Assembly: GCF_030410395.1 (NCBI RefSeq)
Contig: NZ_JAUHHF010000004.1
Coordinates: 124,001-188,000 of the forward strand
Direction: 5' to 3'
From: Zwartia panacis
GTDB lineage: Bacteria > Pseudomonadota > Gammaproteobacteria > Burkholderiales > Burkholderiaceae_B
DNA: 64,000 bases
Shown here: piece after piece, positions 50,217-58,571 of the stretch
Layout: each line of letters begins with the position of its first letter
How positions within the stretch are numbered: the first letter of the stretch is position 1
Notes under the pieces: generated by a model
The model's database searches: none
Seen by the model: only the letters and a program-made list of their open reading frames with translations
What the model was told of the DNA's origin: nothing
Made by a program: the position numbers and the translations under genes

Positions 50217-50540
50217 TTATACCGTGAAAGACTCGCCGCAACCACAGGTCGCCTTTTCGTTCGGATTACGAAACTTAAAGCCTTCGTTCAGCCCTTCGCG
50301 AGCGTAATCGAGTTCGGTGCCATCCAAATAGGACAAGCTCTTTGGATCAACGAACACTTTGACACCAAAACTCTCAAACACTTGGTCTTCGGCAGCAGGC
50401 TCGTCTACGTATTCAAGTTTGTAAGCCATACCAGAACAACCCGTTGTTCTCACGCCCAAACGTAGTCCAATACCACTACCACGTTTTTGAAGGTACTTGC
50501 CGATATGGTCGGCAGCCTGAGATGTCAATGTGACGCCCAT
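50217..50540 (-). CDS. iscA: Iron-sulfur assembly protein IscA
   Basis: The 107-residue A-type carrier has the three conserved cysteines in [17 protein letters not shown] and CGCGESF. It passes Fe or clusters to [4Fe-4S] targets. It follows iscU by 3 bp. Confidence 0.95.
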   Translation of the reverse strand: MGVTLTSQAADHIGKYLQKRGSGIGLRLGVRTTGCSGMAYKLEYVDEPAAEDQVFESFGVKVFVDPKSLSYLDGTELDYAREGLNEGFKFRNPNEKATCGCGESFTV

Positions 50541-50543
50541 GAT

Positions 50544-50927
50544 TTACCCCGTATGCTTATTTTTGTAATCCTCAACTGCAGCCTTGATCGCATCCTCAGC
50601 AAGAATGGAACAATGAATCTTGACAGGAGGAAGAGCCAACTCTTCAGCGATCTGCGTGTTGCGAATGGTTAAAGCCTCATCCAGAGTCTTACCTTTTACC
50701 CACTCTGTCACGAGCGAGCTCGAAGCAATGGCAGATCCACAACCATAAGTTTTGAAACGTGCATCTTCGATAATTCCTGCATCGTTGACGCGAATCTGCA
50801 ACTTCATCACATCGCCACAAGCCGGGGCACCGACCATTCCAGTACCCACTTGGTCATCACTTTTATCGAACGTTCCCACATTACGTGGATTTTCGTAGTG
50901 ATCCAGTACTTTTTCGCTGTAAGCCAT
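50544..50927 (-). CDS. iscU: Fe-S cluster scaffold IscU
   Basis: The 127-residue scaffold keeps the ligands Cys (GAPACGDVMKLQI), Cys (KTYGCGSAIASSS) and Cys-His region (LPPVKIHCSILAEDAI) and the HscA-binding LPPVK motif. N terminus MAYSEKVLDHYENPRNVG is canonical. It lies 22 bp downstream of iscS. Confidence 0.96.
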   Translation of the reverse strand: MAYSEKVLDHYENPRNVGTFDKSDDQVGTGMVGAPACGDVMKLQIRVNDAGIIEDARFKTYGCGSAIASSSLVTEWVKGKTLDEALTIRNTQIAEELALPPVKIHCSILAEDAIKAAVEDYKNKHTG

Positions 50928-50949
50928 TTGTGTTCTCCAACCAATGCGT

Positions 50950-52161
50950 TTAGTGGGCAGCCCACTGAACTGAATTTAAATCGATACCTTCTTTGGCCAT
51001 TTCCCAAAGAGGCGACATGTCGCGCAACTTGCCCACACGTGCTTTGAGCAACTCCACTGCAAAATCGATATCCTGCTCTGTTGTGAAGCGGCCAATCGTG
51101 AAACGAATCGAGCTGTGTGCCAACTCATCATTCCGACCCAATGCACGTAAAACATATGAAGGCTCAAGACTGGCAGAAGTACAGGCGGAACCGCTCGAGA
51201 CCGCTAACTCTTTGATTGCCATAATCAAAGACTCGCCTTCAACATAATTGAAGCTCACGTTCAAATTGTGAGGAACGCGATGTTCGAGATCTCCATTCAG
51301 ATAGACCTCCTCGATTTGCGAAAGTCCGGCCCATAGACGATCCCGAAGCATGCGAATACGTTCGTTTTCAGTGCCCATTTCTTGCTGAGCCAAAGCAAAA
51401 GCCTCGCCCATGCCAACAATCTGATGAGTCGCGAGTGTTCCCGAACGGAAACCACGCTCATGTCCTCCACCATGCATCTGCGCCTCGATCCGGATGCGGG
51501 GCTTGCGTCGAACAAATAGCGCACCGATTCCTTTGGGGCCATAAGTCTTATGTGCACAGAAAGACATCAGATCAACTTTGAGCGTTTGCAAGTCAATCGC
51601 AACCTTGCCGGTTGCCTGGGCAGCATCCACATGGAAAATAATATTTTTGGAGCGACAAAGTTCACCAATTCCTGCAATGTCTTGGATGACACCAATTTCA
51701 TTGTTGACGAACATGACAGAAATCAGGACGGTATCAGGACGGATCGCAGCCTTGAGTGCATCCATGCTAATCAAGCCGTTTTCTTGCACATCAAGATAAG
51801 TCACCTCAAATCCTTGTCGCTCAAGCTCCCGGCATGGATCTAATACTGCCTTGTGTTCGGTTTTGACGGTGATAATGTGCTTGCCGCGCTCTGCATAAAA
51901 AGTCGCTGCACCTTTAATAGCGAGGTTATTCGATTCAGTCGCGCCTGATGTCCAGATAATTTCTCTTGGATCTGCGTTCACAAGAGCAGCTACTTGCTCA
52001 CGTGCGCGCTCGACGGCCTCCTCGGCTTCCCATCCGTATGCATGGCTTCGAGACGCAGGATTACCTGCATGCTCGTAAAGCCAGGGAATCATTTTCTCAA
52101 CAACTCGAGGATCTACCGGAGTCGTGGCCGAGTAGTCAAAATAAATAGGACGGGTTGACAT
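50950..52161 (-). CDS. iscS: Cysteine desulfurase IscS
   Basis: This 403-residue PLP enzyme supplies sulfur from cysteine. Motifs: [15 protein letters not shown] at the N terminus, [23 protein letters not shown], the PLP lysine in [16 protein letters not shown] and the active-site loop cysteine in [21 protein letters not shown]. It follows iscR by 20 bp. Confidence 0.97.
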   Translation of the reverse strand: MSTRPIYFDYSATTPVDPRVVEKMIPWLYEHAGNPASRSHAYGWEAEEAVERAREQVAALVNADPREIIWTSGATESNNLAIKGAATFYAERGKHIITVKTEHKAVLDPCRELERQGFEVTYLDVQENGLISMDALKAAIRPDTVLISVMFVNNEIGVIQDIAGIGELCRSKNIIFHVDAAQATGKVAIDLQTLKVDLMSFCAHKTYGPKGIGALFVRRKPRIRIEAQMHGGGHERGFRSGTLATHQIVGMGEAFALAQQEMGTENERIRMLRDRLWAGLSQIEEVYLNGDLEHRVPHNLNVSFNYVEGESLIMAIKELAVSSGSACTSASLEPSYVLRALGRNDELAHSSIRFTIGRFTTEQDIDFAVELLKARVGKLRDMSPLWEMAKEGIDLNSVQWAAH

Positions 52162-52181
52162 GCTGAAACTCCTGAATATTC

Positions 52182-52709
52182 TTAAAGACTAATCGACGCA
52201 GGCTCTGTGGAAAGAGAAGAACCTGTCGTACCGACAACGTTGACACGCACACCTGCGCCAGAGGACTTGCTAGCCTCCTGGATCTGACGCAAACGCTGCT
52301 GGTCCACAAGATCTTGAAGCGACACAGAATCAAGAAAATCGACCATTTTGCGGTTGAGCGTCGACCAAAGCTCGTGGGTCATACAAATGCCAGGCTTGCC
52401 ATCAGTACCGCTATCACAGGCCGACTTACCACCACAATTGGTCGCATCGATTGGCTCGTCGACTGCAAAAATAATGTCGGCGACCGTGATGTTGCGAGCA
52501 AGACGGGACAAGGTGTAACCACCGCCGGGGCCGCGAACACTTTCAACCAGCTCGTGGCGGCGTAACTTTCCAAACAGCTGTTCCAGATAGGAAAGAGAGA
52601 TGTTTTGGCGCTGACTGATGGCCGACAATGTGACGGGACCTCCCTGTTGGCGGAGAGCCAAATCAATCATGGCAGTGACGGCGAAACGTCCTTTTGTAGT
52701 GAGCCTCAT
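52182..52709 (-). CDS. iscR: Fe-S regulator IscR
   Basis: IscR is a [2Fe-2S] Rrf2-family repressor of its own operon. The 175-residue protein has the winged helix ([30 protein letters not shown]) and ligands Cys92, Cys98, Cys109 and His112. E. coli IscR uses Cys92, Cys98, Cys104 and His107, so five residues are inserted between the second and third cysteines here (the [10 protein letters not shown] segment). Two sites resembling the IscR type 1 operator lie upstream. Confidence 0.95.
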   Translation of the reverse strand: MRLTTKGRFAVTAMIDLALRQQGGPVTLSAISQRQNISLSYLEQLFGKLRRHELVESVRGPGGGYTLSRLARNITVADIIFAVDEPIDATNCGGKSACDSGTDGKPGICMTHELWSTLNRKMVDFLDSVSLQDLVDQQRLRQIQEASKSSGAGVRVNVVGTTGSSLSTEPASISL

Positions 52710-52747
52710 GACAGTATCCTTTGAAGAAACCTTGAGTGTTTAAAGAC

Positions 52748-52772
52748 TTACCCGACTAAACAACTCAAGTAT
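52748..52772 (-). promoter_or_regulatory. IscR type 1 operator, promoter-proximal copy
   Basis: Read on the minus strand this 25-bp site starts ATACTTGAG and ends AGTCGGGTAA. It matches the E. coli type 1 consensus ATASYYGACTRWWWYAGTCR (first 20 of 25 positions shown) and its RSTAT end at 21 of 25 positions. It lies 39 bp before the iscR ATG. Confidence 0.75.
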
Positions 52773-52777
52773 ACATA

Positions 52778-52802
52778 ATTCCCGAGTGTTTTAGTTGGGT
52801 AT
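52778..52802 (-). promoter_or_regulatory. IscR type 1 operator, promoter-distal copy
   Basis: On the minus strand ATACCCAACTAAAACACTCG (start of the 25-bp site) matches the type 1 consensus at 22 of 25 positions. Its centre is 30 bp from that of the other site, the same side of the helix. Confidence 0.78.
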
Positions 52803-52840
52803 ACCCTTAAAACCTTGTTGGGATTCAGGATAAAAGTCGT

Positions 52841-52868
52841 AAAAAAACCGCGCAGTGCGCGGTTTTTC
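52841..52868 (-). terminator. Intrinsic terminator after the LMW-PTP gene
   Basis: CCGCGC (52848-52853) and GCGCGG (52857-52862), extended by A/T pairs, form a hairpin with T-runs on both strands. For the minus strand it lies just past the phosphatase stop and insulates the isc operon. Confidence 0.85.
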
Positions 52869-52881
52869 ACTCGTCAGGAGT

Positions 52882-53370
52882 TTAGGCTGCCTGATACTGA
52901 GTCGCACGCTTGCGTACGAGCTCAAGCACGCCTTGACAAGCATCTTCGAGATAATCCAGCACCTTTCCAAATCCCTCTGGGCCACCATAATAAGGATCAG
53001 GAACCGTTGCTTCCTCAAACTCGTTCGCAAAGCGCATCAACAACATCAGTTTGTGTTGATGGGGCTTGGGGCATTGTTGCTGCAAAGCAGAAAGGTTTTC
53101 CCAATCCATCGCAAGTATGAGATCGTACTCAAGGAAATCTTCGGGTTCGACTTGTCGAGCCTCAGCACGGGTAATCTCATAACCACGCTTTCGTGCGGCA
53201 GCGATCGCCCGCGGATCAGGGGCCTCGCCAACGTGGAAGCTATGGGTGCCGGCGGAATCAATCCCGACGACCTCTGAGAGGCCTGCGTCATTGATGAGGT
53301 GGCGAAAAACGCCTTCTGCGCTGGGCGACCGGCAAATGTTGCCCATGCATACGAAGAGAACTTTTGTCAT
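52882..53370 (-). CDS. Low-molecular-weight protein-tyrosine phosphatase
   Basis: The 162-residue enzyme has the N-terminal active-site loop VCMGNICRSPSAEG (CX5R) and the catalytic acid in VPDPYYGG. LMW-PTPs remove phosphate from tyrosine, and in bacteria often act on BY-kinases of exopolysaccharide systems; no such kinase is nearby. The ptp-iscR adjacency is common in betaproteobacteria. Confidence 0.93.
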   Translation of the reverse strand: MTKVLFVCMGNICRSPSAEGVFRHLINDAGLSEVVGIDSAGTHSFHVGEAPDPRAIAAARKRGYEITRAEARQVEPEDFLEYDLILAMDWENLSALQQQCPKPHQHKLMLLMRFANEFEEATVPDPYYGGPEGFGKVLDYLEDACQGVLELVRKRATQYQAA

Positions 53371-53400
53371 GATGGTGCATATTGTGCGGGAAAACCCGTA

Positions 53401-53575
53401 ACATGTCCAGATATTTTTTTCGTTTTTTTAAAAACAACCAAACATAAAAATAAATTATTAGTTGTTATAAAACAATGGGTTAAAGAATTTTTCTTTTCAG
53501 AAACTTTAATTTTTAATTTTATAAAACCCAATGTTAATGAACAAAAAACCCCTTTTCAGATGCACTGCAACAACG
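53401..53575. other. Strongly AT-rich intergenic spacer
   Basis: The space between uvrB and the phosphatase gene (both minus strand) is markedly AT-rich: 22 of 120 bases in 53401-53520 are G or C, against roughly half in neighbouring genes. It contains long A and T runs but no gene, clear terminator or mobile-element end that I can recognise. Confidence 0.8.
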
Positions 53576-53589
53576 CTTTGACATCAAAA

Positions 53590-55692
53590 CTATGCACCAG
53601 AGAGCAGCACACGCTCTTTCAACGCCTTGAGTGCATCACGAGCCGCAGCAGCCTGTTCAAACTCAAGATTGCGTGCATGATCCAGCATGAGCTTTTCCAA
53701 ACGTTTGAACTCTTTGGCCAACGCCTTCTCGTCCGTCAGCAATGACAGTGAAACCCCCTGCTCCTCTTGTTCTCTGAAGGCTGGTGCCACAATTCCATCA
53801 ATCAGTTCCCGCACGGCTTTACGAACACTTCGAGCCTGAATGCCATGCTCAAGATTAAATGCAAGCTGCTTTTGACGTCGGCGCTCGGTTTCGCCCATCG
53901 CGCGTTTCATTGAGTCAGTGATACGGTCTGCGTACAGAATGGCTCGCCCGTTTAAATTTCGGGCGGCACGACCAATTGTTTGTATCAGACTCCTGTCTGA
54001 ACGCAGAAATCCCTCTTTATCCGCATCCAAAATTGCGACGAGCGAAACCTCTGGGATATCAAGACCTTCTCTTAGTAAGTTAATCCCAACTAACACATCA
54101 AATACACCCAGACGTAGATCTCGGATGATTTCTACTCGCTCAACAGTATCAATATCCGAATGCAGATATCGAACTCGAATGCCATGCTCCGTCAAATAAT
54201 CCGTTAAATCCTCGGCCATGCGTTTGGTTAAAGTGGTCACAAGCACTCTCTCTTCGATTGCGACTCGTAACTTGATCTCTCCCAATAAATCATCCACCTG
54301 CGTGCGGGCGGGTCTGACCTCCACAACAGGATCCACCAATCCAGTCGGACGCACAACCTGCTCGACCACATTGTCAGTATGTGTTTGTTCATACTGACCT
54401 GGAGTTGCAGACACAAAAATACACTGACGCATCCGCGCTTCAAACTCTTCCATTTTCAAAGGACGATTATCCATCGCGGAGGGTAAGCGGAAACCATAAT
54501 TCACAAGCGTTTCTTTGCGCGCACGATCTCCCCGATACATACCGCCAAGCTGCCCAATCGTGACGTGGCTTTCATCAATAAACATCAGGGCATCAGACGG
54601 TAAGTAATCTATCAGTGTGGGCGGGGGCTCACCCGGCAAGGCACCTGACAAGTGTCGCGAATAGTTTTCAATACCTTTGCAAAACCCGAGTTCAGTCAGC
54701 ATCTCGAGATCGAAACGCGTGCGCTGTTCGATACGTTGCGCTTCAACGAGATGCCCCCCATCTACAAAAAACTTAACGCGTTCGCGCAACTCCTCTTTGA
54801 TCGTTTCTATCGCGCGCAACACAGTGTCCCGAGGCGTTACGTAATGTGAACCTGGGTATACAGTAAATCGAGGCACTTTTTGACGGATTTTTCCAGTCAG
54901 GGGATCAAAGAGCTCAAGGCTCTCAATTTCGTCGTCAAACAAAGACAGGCGAACTGCGAGTTCCGCGCTCTCTGCGGGAAAAATATCAATCGTCTCTCCG
55001 CGGGCTCGAAATGTGCCGCGCGTAAATTCAGTGTCGTTTCGCTCGTACTGCATTGCAACGAGTCGGGCGAGGATTTCGCGGCGTGGAATGCGATCGCCCA
55101 CGCGCAAAATCAGCACCATCGAGTGATAGTCGGAGGGGTTTCCAATGCCATAGATACAGGAAACCGTGCCGACGATGATGGTGTCACGGCGTTCAAGCAG
55201 GCTTTTGGTCGCCGATAAACGCATCTGTTCAATATGCTCGTTAATTGAAGAGTCCTTTTCAATAAACAAGTCGCGAGTGGGAACATACGCTTCTGGTTGG
55301 TAATAGTCGTAATACGAAACAAAATACTCAACTGCGTTTTTAGGAAAAAACTCTCGCATTTCGGCATATAGCTGCGCAGCGAGTGTCTTGTTAGGTGCCA
55401 ATACCACTGCTGGACGCCCAAGGCGTGCAATCATGTTGGCCATCGTGAATGTTTTACCTGATCCCGTCACGCCTAACAGCGTCTGCATCATGAGCCCGTC
55501 TCTGACACCCTGCTCAAGTTGATTGATCGCATTGGGTTGGTCACCGCCCGGGGGATAAGGCTGGTAAAGATGAAATGGGCTGTCTGGATATTCAACAAAA
55601 CGAGGTTTTTCGTGACCTGTCGAGATTGACGCAGGAAGAGTCGGGATATCGCTGTGGGCGGTCATTTGTTGAGGTGGAATCTTTGAGGTCAT
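53590..55692 (-). CDS. uvrB: Excinuclease ABC subunit B
   Basis: UvrB verifies DNA damage in nucleotide-excision repair. The 700-residue protein has Walker [13 protein letters not shown], the beta-hairpin region [30 protein letters not shown], helicase motifs V and VI ([42 protein letters not shown]) and a C-terminal UVR motif ([22 protein letters not shown]). About 20 extra N-terminal residues precede the family start. I found no CTG-N10-CAG LexA box in its upstream region. Confidence 0.96.
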   Translation of the reverse strand: MTSKIPPQQMTAHSDIPTLPASISTGHEKPRFVEYPDSPFHLYQPYPPGGDQPNAINQLEQGVRDGLMMQTLLGVTGSGKTFTMANMIARLGRPAVVLAPNKTLAAQLYAEMREFFPKNAVEYFVSYYDYYQPEAYVPTRDLFIEKDSSINEHIEQMRLSATKSLLERRDTIIVGTVSCIYGIGNPSDYHSMVLILRVGDRIPRREILARLVAMQYERNDTEFTRGTFRARGETIDIFPAESAELAVRLSLFDDEIESLELFDPLTGKIRQKVPRFTVYPGSHYVTPRDTVLRAIETIKEELRERVKFFVDGGHLVEAQRIEQRTRFDLEMLTELGFCKGIENYSRHLSGALPGEPPPTLIDYLPSDALMFIDESHVTIGQLGGMYRGDRARKETLVNYGFRLPSAMDNRPLKMEEFEARMRQCIFVSATPGQYEQTHTDNVVEQVVRPTGLVDPVVEVRPARTQVDDLLGEIKLRVAIEERVLVTTLTKRMAEDLTDYLTEHGIRVRYLHSDIDTVERVEIIRDLRLGVFDVLVGINLLREGLDIPEVSLVAILDADKEGFLRSDRSLIQTIGRAARNLNGRAILYADRITDSMKRAMGETERRRQKQLAFNLEHGIQARSVRKAVRELIDGIVAPAFREQEEQGVSLSLLTDEKALAKEFKRLEKLMLDHARNLEFEQAAAARDALKALKERVLLSGA

Positions 55693-55847
55693 GCTAGACT
55701 TATTGGGGAAACCCCTTGGGCGCGGGATCAGCTTCCTATTATGTCCCTAGACAGGCAGAGCGTCCACCCAAAACAATGAGTGTTATTCAGACACTGGTTT
55801 TTACAATTCTGCTTTCACCTTTTAGACACACTCTACAAAAACCGCAA

Positions 55848-57053
55848 ATGAGCACCCTCTTTCAATCCGTAGAACTCGCCCCACGCGACCCGATTTTGGG
55901 TCTGAACGAACAATTTAACGCTGACACTCGTGCACACAAGGTCAACCTGGGTGTGGGTGTCTATTACGACGATAACGGGAAAATTCCCCTTCTTTCAGCT
56001 GTACATCAGGCCGAAGTCGCAAGGGTTGAGGCTGCTGCAGCACGTGGTTATCTTCCCATCGAAGGGATTGCCGGCTACAACAAAGGCGCTCAAGAGCTTG
56101 TGCTCGGAAAAAATTCACCACTTGTCGCGGCGGGTCGCGTGCTCACCATGCAAGCGCTAGGCGGTACGGGCGCACTTAAAATCGGTGCAGATTTCATCAA
56201 ACAACTGGTACCTGGTGCAAAAGTCGCAATCAGCAACCCGAGTTGGGAGAATCATCGCGCACTTTTTGAGCGCGCGGGCTTTGAGGTTATCAATTACCCC
56301 TATTACGATCCTGCGACGCACGGATTGGACTTTCAAGGCATGCTCAATGCATTGCGAGCACTTCCCGCCAAGAGTGTCGTGGTTCTTCACGCTTGCTGTC
56401 ACAATCCAACTGGTGTTGACTTAACAAACGAGCAGTGGCGCGAAGTCGCCAAGGTCATTAAAGACACCAATCTCATTCCTTTCCTGGATATTGCTTATCA
56501 AGGTTTTGGTGATGGTTTGGAACAAGACGCTTCAGCTGTTAGGCTCTTTGCTGAGCTCGACATGACCATGTTTATTAGCTCCTCTTTTTCCAAATCCTTC
56601 TCCCTGTACGGCGAACGCGTGGGCGCGCTCACCATCGTCACAGGCAGCCAGGACGAATCAAATCGTGTGTTGAGCCAGGTCAAGCGGGTCATTCGCACCA
56701 ATTACTCAAACCCGCCAACCCATGGAGGCACGATCGTATCGACTGTGCTCAACACTCCAAAGCTTTTTGCTCTTTGGGATCAAGAGCTTGCTGGAATGCG
56801 CGAACGTATCAGATTGATGCGACGCCAACTCGTCGAAAAACTTGCACAAAATGGTGTGAAAGAGGACTTCAGCTTTGTGATGAAGCAACGCGGGATGTTC
56901 TCTTATTCCGGATTAACTGCCGCACAAGTGGACCGCCTACGCGACGAACATGCGATTTACGCAGTCAGCAGTGGTCGCATTTGCGTAGCAGCTCTCAATA
57001 GTCACAACATTGACGTTGTAGCCAAAGCAATGGCCAATGTGATGAAAACCTGA
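55848..57053 (+). CDS. Aromatic/aspartate aminotransferase, class I
   Basis: The 401-residue PLP enzyme of the AspC/TyrB type starts MSTLFQSVELAPRDPILGLNEQF and shows NLGVGVYYDDNGKIP, CCHNPTGVD, the PLP lysine in SSSFSKSFSLYGERVG and the Arg of QRGMFSYSG that binds the carboxylate. It makes aspartate or aromatic amino acids. The frame upstream to 55716 is not family sequence. It is divergent from uvrB and ends ahead of a strong terminator. Confidence 0.93.
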   Translation: MSTLFQSVELAPRDPILGLNEQFNADTRAHKVNLGVGVYYDDNGKIPLLSAVHQAEVARVEAAAARGYLPIEGIAGYNKGAQELVLGKNSPLVAAGRVLTMQALGGTGALKIGADFIKQLVPGAKVAISNPSWENHRALFERAGFEVINYPYYDPATHGLDFQGMLNALRALPAKSVVVLHACCHNPTGVDLTNEQWREVAKVIKDTNLIPFLDIAYQGFGDGLEQDASAVRLFAELDMTMFISSSFSKSFSLYGERVGALTIVTGSQDESNRVLSQVKRVIRTNYSNPPTHGGTIVSTVLNTPKLFALWDQELAGMRERIRLMRRQLVEKLAQNGVKEDFSFVMKQRGMFSYSGLTAAQVDRLRDEHAIYAVSSGRICVAALNSHNIDVVAKAMANVMKT

Positions 57054-57123
57054 AATAAGGATTCGCTGAAGCACCTTCAGTGATCACTTTTAGTATTTTT
57101 ATTCTTTTTAGTCCCTGTATTTG

Positions 57124-57152
57124 ACAGCCTCGCATAGCGGGGCTGTTTTTTT
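57124..57152 (+). terminator. Intrinsic terminator after the aminotransferase gene
   Basis: ACAGCCTCGC (57124-57133) and GCGGGGCTGT (57137-57146) form a 10-bp stem with one mismatch and a 3-nt loop, followed by seven T residues. Confidence 0.9.
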
Positions 57153-57165
57153 ATACAGATAATAT

Positions 57166-57194
57166 TTGCCAACACTCAGGAAATCAGGCAAAAT
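57166..57194 (+). promoter_or_regulatory. Candidate lexA promoter
   Basis: TTGCCA (57166-57171) and CAAAAT (57189-57194) are separated by 17 nt and match the sigma70 consensus at five and four of six positions. The LexA box follows directly, covering the expected start of transcription. Confidence 0.5.
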
Positions 57195-57197
57195 TAG

Positions 57198-57217
57198 TGC
57201 TGTATATAAAAACAGCA
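57198..57217. promoter_or_regulatory. LexA (SOS) box upstream of lexA
   Basis: TGCTGTATATAAAAACAGCA contains CTG-N10-CAG with symmetric flanks, like the E. coli consensus. It should bring about LexA autorepression. A weaker relative, CTG-N10-CAC, is at 57293-57308. Confidence 0.9.
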
Positions 57218-57267
57218 CTGCAAAAAACCACTGCAAAAAACCACTGCAAAAAAGCACCGCAAAAACA
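57216..57267. repeat. 13-bp tandem repeats in the lexA leader
   Basis: CACTGCAAAAAAC at 57216-57228 and 57229-57241, CACTGCAAAAAAG at 57242-57254 and CACCGCAAAAACA at 57255-57267 form four units, beginning inside the LexA box. The A-tracts recur every 13 bp. Confidence 0.93.
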
Positions 57268-57332
57268 GTACTGTAGAAAACATTGCGCAACACTGTACAA
57301 ACAAGCACCAAGCACGCACGAAGGATTGGACG

Positions 57333-58061
57333 ATGACTATCAAACTGACTGATCGCCAGCAGCAAATTCTGGATCTGATCCGCGATGCCGTGCTTCGCAC
57401 CGGATTTCCTCCTACCCGTGCTGAAATCGCTCAAAAATTAGGTTTTCGATCTGCCAATGCTGCCGAGGATCATCTGAGAGCGCTGGCACGCAAAGGGGTC
57501 ATTGAGCTCACAGCAGGTGCATCGCGTGGCATACGTTTAACCGAGAGTGCTGCAGATTTTCCTTCAGATTCGAACAGTTCTGGAGAGTTGATCAACAATA
57601 TTGACAGTACAGATGATTCTACGCGCACAGATTCCAGACGGATCAGCCTGAAACATTTGCCTGACATGGGTCAAATGCTTGTTCCACTGATCGGTCGTGT
57701 CGCGGCAGGCTACCCGATGCTCGCGGCTGAGAATATAGAAAAAGAAGTTTCCGTCGACCCCGCTCTCTTTGGACAAATGCCTGACTATTTATTGAAAGTC
57801 AAAGGATTGAGCATGCGCGATGTAGGCATACTGGATGGTGACTTACTTGCGATCAAAAAAACGAGTGATGCACGTAACGGTCAAATCATCGTTGCCCGGA
57901 TTGATGACGATGTCACTGTCAAACGTTTGAGCAAACGTGGCGGACAAATCGAACTTCTTCCAGAGAATCCTGATTTCGAGCCTATCGTGGTTCAACCAGG
58001 ACAGGACTTTTCTGTCGAAGGTATTGCCCTCGGTCTGATTAGAAACTCACCACTACACTGA
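57333..58061 (+). CDS. lexA: SOS repressor LexA
   Basis: LexA represses SOS genes until RecA filaments stimulate self-cleavage. The 242-residue protein has a winged helix (residues 1-69, [30 protein letters not shown]), the cleavage site Ala125-Gly126, Ser160 ([14 protein letters not shown]) and Lys197. Spacings from cleavage site to Ser and Lys equal E. coli LexA (A84-G85, S119, K156), but the linker is 41 residues longer and rich in Ser, Asp and Asn. AAGGA lies 8 nt before the ATG. Confidence 0.96.
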   Translation: MTIKLTDRQQQILDLIRDAVLRTGFPPTRAEIAQKLGFRSANAAEDHLRALARKGVIELTAGASRGIRLTESAADFPSDSNSSGELINNIDSTDDSTRTDSRRISLKHLPDMGQMLVPLIGRVAAGYPMLAAENIEKEVSVDPALFGQMPDYLLKVKGLSMRDVGILDGDLLAIKKTSDARNGQIIVARIDDDVTVKRLSKRGGQIELLPENPDFEPIVVQPGQDFSVEGIALGLIRNSPLH

Positions 58062-58062
58062 G

Positions 58063-58098
58063 ACTCAAACTCAAACTCAAACTCAAATTAAAACTCAG
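58063..58098. repeat. Hexanucleotide repeat ACTCAA
   Basis: Four exact ACTCAA units (58063-58086), then ATTAAA and ACTCAG, fill the space between the convergent lexA and hslR stops, immediately after the lexA TGA. Confidence 0.9.
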
Positions 58099-58105
58099 AG
58101 CCACT

Positions 58106-58495
58106 TTAGCCTTCCCTCCATCGCACTAATGCTCTTCGATTCCGCTTTGTTGGGCGACCTTCAATGTCTTGGGATGGCTCACTGTAAAAACGCCTGTTTT
58201 CTGCCGCAGTTTGTCTCATGAGAACACTTTCAGGCGTTTCTTCATAAAGTAGTCTCGCTAAGGGCGCAGACTTTCGTTGTTCAGTAATGCCACGAACAAC
58301 GAGTTCGAAACGCTCCTGTTCACGTTGAATTTTTAAACGTTCTCCTACTTTGATCAAGCGAGCAGGTTTTGCTCGCTCGTCAGCGACAAGGACACGACCT
58401 GACTCGATTGCTGAAACAGCCAGGGTACGAGACTTGAAAAACCTGGCGGCCCAAAGCCATTTATCCAGACGCACTGAATCTACAAATATATGCAT
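58106..58495 (-). CDS. hslR: Heat-shock protein 15 (S4-domain RNA-binding protein)
   Basis: Hsp15 binds 50S subunits carrying stalled nascent chains and helps recycle them. The 129-residue protein is an S4 domain (VRLDKWLWAARFFKSRTLAVSAIESGRVLV) with a basic C-terminal tail (RPTKRNRRALVRWREG). ATG 58495 is 5 nt after a perfect AGGAGG; TTG 58498 would be too close. It lies downstream of lon, separated by a terminator. Confidence 0.9.
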   Translation of the reverse strand: MHIFVDSVRLDKWLWAARFFKSRTLAVSAIESGRVLVADERAKPARLIKVGERLKIQREQERFELVVRGITEQRKSAPLARLLYEETPESVLMRQTAAENRRFYSEPSQDIEGRPTKRNRRALVRWREG

Positions 58496-58510
58496 CAAGA
58501 CCTCCTAACC

Positions 58511-58543
58511 AAAAGAGAGGCGCCTGACCGGCGCCTCTCTTTT
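58511..58543. terminator. Bidirectional terminator between lon and hslR
   Basis: AAAAGAGAGGCGCC (58511-58524) and GGCGCCTCTCTTTT (58530-58543) form a 14-bp perfect stem with a 5-nt loop and T-runs on both strands. It ends lon transcription just before the hslR ribosome site, so hslR may depend on read-through or a promoter that I cannot see. Confidence 0.88.
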
Positions 58544-58571
58544 GAACGGGTTAAATAGGTAGAACGATCAA

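Noticed and set aside
53299-53745. 148-residue plus-strand ORF through the AT-rich spacer
   Set aside because: It is antisense to the phosphatase start and to the uvrB end, has biased low-complexity composition from A/T runs and no recognisable domain.
55693-55847. LexA box for uvrB
   Set aside because: No CTG-N10-CAG sequence was found in the uvrB upstream region, so SOS control of uvrB is not supported by sequence.
57216-57267. CRISPR-like array
   Set aside because: Units are 13 bp, directly adjacent and have no unique spacers, so they are simple tandem repeats.
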